NCBI GenBank assembly: GCA_903834675.1
Contig: CAILKC010000117.1
Coordinates: 1-37,870 of the forward strand
DNA length: 37,870 nucleotides
Source of the DNA: an uncultured Victivallales bacterium
GTDB lineage: Bacteria; Verrucomicrobiota; Lentisphaeria; Oligosphaerales; JAFGRS01
Direction: 5' to 3'
Below the pieces are notes generated by a model. That model was not told where the DNA came from and did no database searches. It saw nothing but the letters and a program-made list of their open reading frames with translations. Positions 34,499 to 37,870 of the stretch are shown here, in pieces. Position 1 is the first letter of the stretch. Each line of letters opens with the position of its first letter. The translations under genes were made by a program, and so were the position numbers.

Positions 34499-35902
34499 AT
34501 GGGCAAGCACCTATCGCTTCTGCTTCTCGGGGTGGCCGCCATTATGAGCGGTTGCACCCTGGCACCGACCTACGTTCGGCCGGCAGTTCCGGTGTCGGCG
34601 GTCTGGCCGACGGGCGCGGCCTACCCGCAGAATCCGGCCGCCAGCGATCCCGCGGGCACTCAGTCCCTGCGCTGGCAAGACCTTATCACCGACACGAAAC
34701 TGCAACAGGTTATGGAGTTGGCCCTGACCAACAACCGTGACCTGCGGCTGGCGGCTCTGAACGTGCAACGGGCCCAGGCCATGTACGGCATCCAACGAGC
34801 CGAACTGCTACCCACGGTCGACGCCACCGGCAGTGGCAGTCGGCAACGCGTGCCCGCGGACCTGTCAAGCAGCGGGCAACGCGCGACGGTGCAGCAATAC
34901 GGGGTCAATCTAGGCGTCCTCTCCTGGGAGCTTGACTTCTTCGGCCGCATTCGCAGCCTGAAAGATCGGGCTTTGGAGGAGTACCTGGCCACAGCGCAGG
35001 CGCAGCGTGGCGCCGAAATCCTCCTGGTATCCTCGGTCGCCAATGCCTACCTGACCGTGGCGGCAACGCGGGAAAGCCTGCAGTTGGCAGAGTCCACTCT
35101 GGCGGCGCAGAGAGGCAGCTACGACTTGGTCAAACGCCGCTATGATGCCGACATCGTGCCCGAATTGGACCTCTTGCGGGCCCAGACCCAAGTCGACACC
35201 GCCCGCGGCGAGGTCGCCCGCTTCACCCAGCTGGCAGCGCTGAGCGTCAATGCGCTGCACCTGCTGGTAGGCGCCCCGGTGCCGAACGAACTCCAGCCCA
35301 CGGCGTTGGCCAGTGTCACTCCGCCGCGGGAGCTGGGGGCGGGCCTGTCCTCGGAAGTACTTCTGCGTCGGCCGGATGTACTGCAGTCCGAAGACCTGCT
35401 TCTGGCGGCCAACGCCGACATTGGCGCCGCCCGTGCGGCGTTCTTCCCTCGCATTACCCTGACCGCCGCCGTGGGCACGGCCAGCAGCGAGCTCTCTGGG
35501 CTGTTCGGCGCCGGTTCGGATACCTGGAGCTACGCCCCGAAGATCGTGCTGCCGATCTTCGATGCCCGTACGTGGTCAGCGCACCGAGCGGCCAAGGTGC
35601 AAAGGGAGATGGCCGTAACCCAGTACGAAAGGGCAATCCAGGTGGCCTTCCGGGAGGTGGCCGATGCCCTGGCCCAGCGTGGAACCGTGGGGGATCAGGT
35701 GGCGGCGCAGGAGTCGCTGGTGGAGGCGACGGCCGCGGCCTACCGGCTGGCCGAGACCCGTTACGCCAAGGGAATCGATAGTTACCTGACCGTTCTGGAC
35801 GCGCAACGCTCGCTCCAGGGTGCGCAGCAGGGCCTGATCAGCCTGCGCCTTGCCCGGCTGGCCAACCTCTTGACGCTCTACAAGGTCCTGGGCGGGGGCT
35901 GA
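34499..35902 (+). CDS. Outer-membrane efflux lipoprotein (TolC superfamily, NodT/OprM type)
   Basis: A 467-residue channel protein. The signal peptide ends in a lipobox IMSGC with lipidated C19, followed by TLAPTYVRPAVPV, the classical opening of NodT/OprM proteins. Two outer-membrane efflux repeats are visible, one around VMELALTNNRDLRLAALNV and one around EDLLLAANADIGAARAAFF, with the periplasmic helical barrel between and after them (QYERAIQVAFREVADAL and VLDAQRSLQGAQQGLISL). It completes a tripartite pump, and as the only outer-membrane factor in the operon it may serve both pumps. The start lies 1 nt after the previous stop. After its stop only weak hairpin structure is seen (CGAGT and ACTCG arms at 35903-35926), without a T tract. 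Confidence 0.93.
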   Translation: MGKHLSLLLLGVAAIMSGCTLAPTYVRPAVPVSAVWPTGAAYPQNPAASDPAGTQSLRWQDLITDTKLQQVMELALTNNRDLRLAALNVQRAQAMYGIQRAELLPTVDATGSGSRQRVPADLSSSGQRATVQQYGVNLGVLSWELDFFGRIRSLKDRALEEYLATAQAQRGAEILLVSSVANAYLTVAATRESLQLAESTLAAQRGSYDLVKRRYDADIVPELDLLRAQTQVDTARGEVARFTQLAALSVNALHLLVGAPVPNELQPTALASVTPPRELGAGLSSEVLLRRPDVLQSEDLLLAANADIGAARAAFFPRITLTAAVGTASSELSGLFGAGSDTWSYAPKIVLPIFDARTWSAHRAAKVQREMAVTQYERAIQVAFREVADALAQRGTVGDQVAAQESLVEATAAAYRLAETRYAKGIDSYLTVLDAQRSLQGAQQGLISLRLARLANLLTLYKVLGGG

Positions 35903-35958
35903 CGAGTGCCGTTCTGTACGTACTCGAGGCTTCAGCCGCGAATGCCAGACGCCGCGGA

Positions 35959-36039
35959 GCGCTGAAAGCGCGGCCATTCCTGAGCCCAGGGCACCGCCCT
36001 GGGAATGGAATCCAAAACGAGATTGAGCCCTGCCGGGGC
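35959..36039. repeat. Modular three-hairpin intergenic repeat
   Basis: Three short hairpins follow each other: GCGCT-GAA-AGCGC (35959-35971), CCCAGGGC-ACC-GCCCTGGG (35985-36003, eight perfect pairs, with outer CCATT/AATGG arms), and GCCCT-GCC-GGGGC (36027-36039, one wobble pair). The same style of element recurs in intergenic DNA of planctomycetes and relatives as I recall it. It is non-coding and its mobility or RNA role is unknown. Confidence 0.65.
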
Positions 36040-36210
36040 GGCATACCGACAGTCCATGGGCACCGCGCGGCCAGCTATGGCGCCCCTGTGCCCGTTATCT
36101 TAAACAGCCCTGCCCGGGACCCCCAACGCATTGACAGCCGCCGTTTCCCCCGTGACGGTACGGGCGGCACTTACGTTGGTGGTCGACAGGCGGGCGCAAC
36201 CCGCCGACAG

Positions 36211-36217
36211 GGAGGAG
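36211..36217 (+). promoter_or_regulatory. Ribosome binding site choosing the heparinase-like start
   Basis: GGAGGAG lies 8 nt before the ATG at 36226, which is followed at once by a signal peptide. The open frame from 36088 gives 46 extra residues with no coding character. Confidence 0.75.
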
Positions 36218-36225
36218 TTTTCCCG

Positions 36226-37764
36226 ATGACGGCACGGACCTATTGCCGCGTTTCCGGCTGCCTGGTTGTGGCTCTGACCGGGGCGCTTCTGGCCGCGCCC
36301 GCTGCCGTGCCACCGCCGCTGGTGCTGTCGACCTGCGATGACGCTGCCGCCTGGAATGGCGGCACGCTCGAGACAGCCCTGGTCAAGGAAGGCAAGGGCG
36401 CTATCCGCTGGGCGCAGGCGGCGTCAGACAGCCTGGTTCTGCGGCGGGTTACGGCCGACTGGTCGGCCTACAACACCCTGGAGTTCGAGCTCTACTCGGT
36501 CAAGGCTACCGGCTCGCGCTTCCTGGTCTATCTTGGCTCCCAGAACCCCGCCAGCGAGGGTGCCGACTACTACTCGGCTAGGGTCACCCTGGACTTCACC
36601 GGCTGGAAGACCTTCCGCTTCGCCTTTGCCGAGATGGGCGTGAGCCGCTCGCCCCTGGGCTGGAACCAGATTGGCGAGTTTCGCTGCAACGCCAGCGGTT
36701 GGGACAACACGCCGCATCCCGAAGCGGTCGTGATCATGGATGAGTTACGGCTGACGTGGACCGCCCCGGCACAGGGGCCACGGCTTGCCGACCCTGAGTT
36801 CTTTGGGGCGCTGGACCTCGAGTTGCCGGCCCTGGCCGCGGTCAAAGCCGCGGTGGCGGCGGGCGACTACTCCGCCGCCCGTCGGGCTTTCGCGCAACAC
36901 CTGAAGGCCCGCGCGACGCCATGCTGGTCTTTTGACTGGCGGCAACGGCCGCCGCACGCCGAGCGCCCCGCGGGGGTCAACACGCGCGCTGCGGACCGGG
37001 TGGTGGCCCACGAGTTGACCAGTGTCGGCATCCCGTATCAGTTCGGCCCGGACATCGATTGGTCCATCAACCCCACCAAGCTGAAGTACAGCGAGTGGAC
37101 CTGGCAGCTCAGCCGGCATCCCTTCTGGCAGACCCTCGGCCGGGCCTACTGGGACACGGGCGACGAGGTCTATGCTCGCGAGTTCGTGGCGCAGATTACG
37201 GATTGGATCACGGACAATCCAGTTCCGGTCAACGACAGCGGCAACTCCACCGGCTCGCGCTGGCGCACCATCGAGACCGGCATCCGCATGTTCTCCAGTT
37301 GGCCGGAGTGCTTCTTCCGCTTCCTCAGTTCGCCCTCGTTTGACGACGACGCGGTGGTGCTGATGGTCAAGAGCATGGTCGAACACGCGCGGCACCTGTC
37401 GGCGCACCCGACCTCCAACAACTGGCTGGCCATGGAGATGAACGGGCTGTTCCACGTCGGCGTGCTCTTTCCCGAGTTCAAGGATGCGGCGCTCTGGCGG
37501 GAGACGGCGATGCAAAGTTTGTACGCTGAGATGAACCTCCAGGTCTACCCTGACGGGGCCCAGGTTGAACTGGCCACGGGCTACCACGGGGTCAGTCTGC
37601 TCAATTTTCTGGGGACCTTGAAGCTCTCCGAGCTCAACGGCATCGTCCTCCCCGGCGACTACGCGGCGCGGCTAGCCTGGATTCCCACGTTAGCTTGCGC
37701 CGTTAACACCACGGGGGTCACCCGCCTGGCTCAACGCTGCGGGGCCGCCCCGGTAGGCGCCTGA
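36226..37764 (+). CDS. Secreted heparinase II/III-like protein, probably truncated
   Basis: A 512-residue protein with a signal peptide (core GCLVVALTGALLAAPAA). Residues about 35-185 look like a carbohydrate-binding beta sandwich. From about 190 comes the alpha/alpha toroid of the heparinase II/III N-terminal domain: the lead-in FFGALDLELPALAAVKAAV, WTWQLSRHPFW, SRWRTIETGIRMFSSWPE, TSNNWLAMEMNGL (N399 where many relatives have H), then YPDGAQVELATGYHGVS with E448, Y453 and H454. Typical family members continue with a large C-terminal beta sheet. Here homology appears to stop at about residue 483 (GDYAARL), followed by 29 unrelated-looking residues and a stop, so the C-terminal half is missing. 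The enzyme would act on acidic polysaccharides, but in this form it may be inactive. An insertion or deletion near 37672 is suspected. Confidence 0.7.
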   Translation: MTARTYCRVSGCLVVALTGALLAAPAAVPPPLVLSTCDDAAAWNGGTLETALVKEGKGAIRWAQAASDSLVLRRVTADWSAYNTLEFELYSVKATGSRFLVYLGSQNPASEGADYYSARVTLDFTGWKTFRFAFAEMGVSRSPLGWNQIGEFRCNASGWDNTPHPEAVVIMDELRLTWTAPAQGPRLADPEFFGALDLELPALAAVKAAVAAGDYSAARRAFAQHLKARATPCWSFDWRQRPPHAERPAGVNTRAADRVVAHELTSVGIPYQFGPDIDWSINPTKLKYSEWTWQLSRHPFWQTLGRAYWDTGDEVYAREFVAQITDWITDNPVPVNDSGNSTGSRWRTIETGIRMFSSWPECFFRFLSSPSFDDDAVVLMVKSMVEHARHLSAHPTSNNWLAMEMNGLFHVGVLFPEFKDAALWRETAMQSLYAEMNLQVYPDGAQVELATGYHGVSLLNFLGTLKLSELNGIVLPGDYAARLAWIPTLACAVNTTGVTRLAQRCGAAPVGA

Positions 37765-37870
37765 GTCACAGTAGCCCATTTTGGCGCCGAAGGGAAGCGG
37801 TCGATCTGGATCCCCGGCGCCTTCCGTCGCGAGCCTTTCCCCGTGCGTAGCCCCTGCTGGTCCGTGCTCG
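37672..37870. other. Sequence unlike the preceding gene; possible insertion junction
   Basis: From about 37672 the heparinase-like reading ends and no further coding frame can be recognised up to the window edge. The segment has small inverted motifs (CGGGG-CCG-CCCCG near 37739-37751 and GTTA/TAAC near 37690-37710). It could be the end of an inserted mobile element or structured RNA continuing beyond the window, or simply a decayed gene end. I cannot decide. Confidence 0.3.

Larger units (their letters stand above)
35903..36225. other. Intergenic region with three-hairpin repeat
   Basis: These 323 bp separate the efflux operon from the heparinase-like gene. It contains a possible weak terminator hairpin at 35903-35926, the three-hairpin element at 35959-36039, and the ribosome site at 36211-36217. 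Open frames crossing it (for example 36088 onward and 35838-36044 on the other strand) have no coding features, and the second is a translation of the repeat. Confidence 0.6.

Noticed and set aside
35838..36044. Small minus-strand protein across the efflux channel end and the hairpin repeat
   Set aside because: It is a translation of the non-coding hairpin element and of the antisense of a real gene.
1..37870. CRISPR arrays, tRNA and rRNA genes
   Set aside because: No spaced direct repeats of the right size, no cloverleaf and no rRNA-like stretch was recognised by eye; a dedicated scan was not possible.

Overview
This is a high-GC, gene-dense bacterial window dominated by large secreted proteins. 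Several traits recur in Planctomycetota, Lentisphaerota, Verrucomicrobiota, Armatimonadota and similar lineages: non-haem URO-D-fold proteins beside sugar oxidoreductases, huge secreted beta-propeller/PKD mosaics, a heparinase-like protein, a heptamer AGGGTTC tandem repeat, and hairpin-rich intergenic repeats. I cannot fix the phylum from sequence alone. No rRNA, tRNA, CRISPR array or recognisable transposase gene was seen.

Layout. (1) 24-5188, plus strand: a very large secreted glycoside hydrolase-like protein, followed by a secreted cysteine-rich metallopeptidase resembling eukaryotic DA1. (2) 5214-6224, minus strand: a Gfo/Idh/MocA oxidoreductase. (3) 6225-6821: a long intergenic stretch with a heptamer tandem repeat. 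(4) 6822-7754, plus strand: a GNAT-type acetyltransferase. (5) 12106 down to 7793, minus strand: a probable operon of a secreted alpha/alpha-barrel protein, a URO-D-family protein and an RlmI-type methyltransferase. It is preceded by a 179-bp element with 25-bp inverted ends. (6) 24366 down to 12344, minus strand: a second probable operon of a parallel beta-helix protein, a second URO-D-family protein, a secreted cohesin-like protein, and a 2523-residue surface mosaic carrying a dockerin-like segment and an HExxH peptidase motif. (7) 24599-35902, plus strand, divergent from (6): a TetR repressor and a two-pump RND efflux operon (adaptor, pump, adaptor, pump, outer-membrane factor). (8) 36226-37764, plus strand: a heparinase II/III-like secreted protein whose C-terminus appears cut short near the window end.

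How the parts fit. Most of the window looks like polysaccharide or glycoconjugate handling at the cell surface (glycosidase, beta-helix, heparinase-like, alpha/alpha-barrel proteins), with cytoplasmic oxidoreductase and URO-D-fold enzymes possibly processing the products. The efflux operon is a separate unit under its own TetR regulator, with a good promoter/operator candidate in the divergent gap. The points most worth a second look are the adjacent cohesin-like and dockerin-like proteins, the bacterial DA1-like protease, the RND pump lacking the usual proton-relay residues, the inverted-repeat element, and the three-hairpin intergenic repeat.
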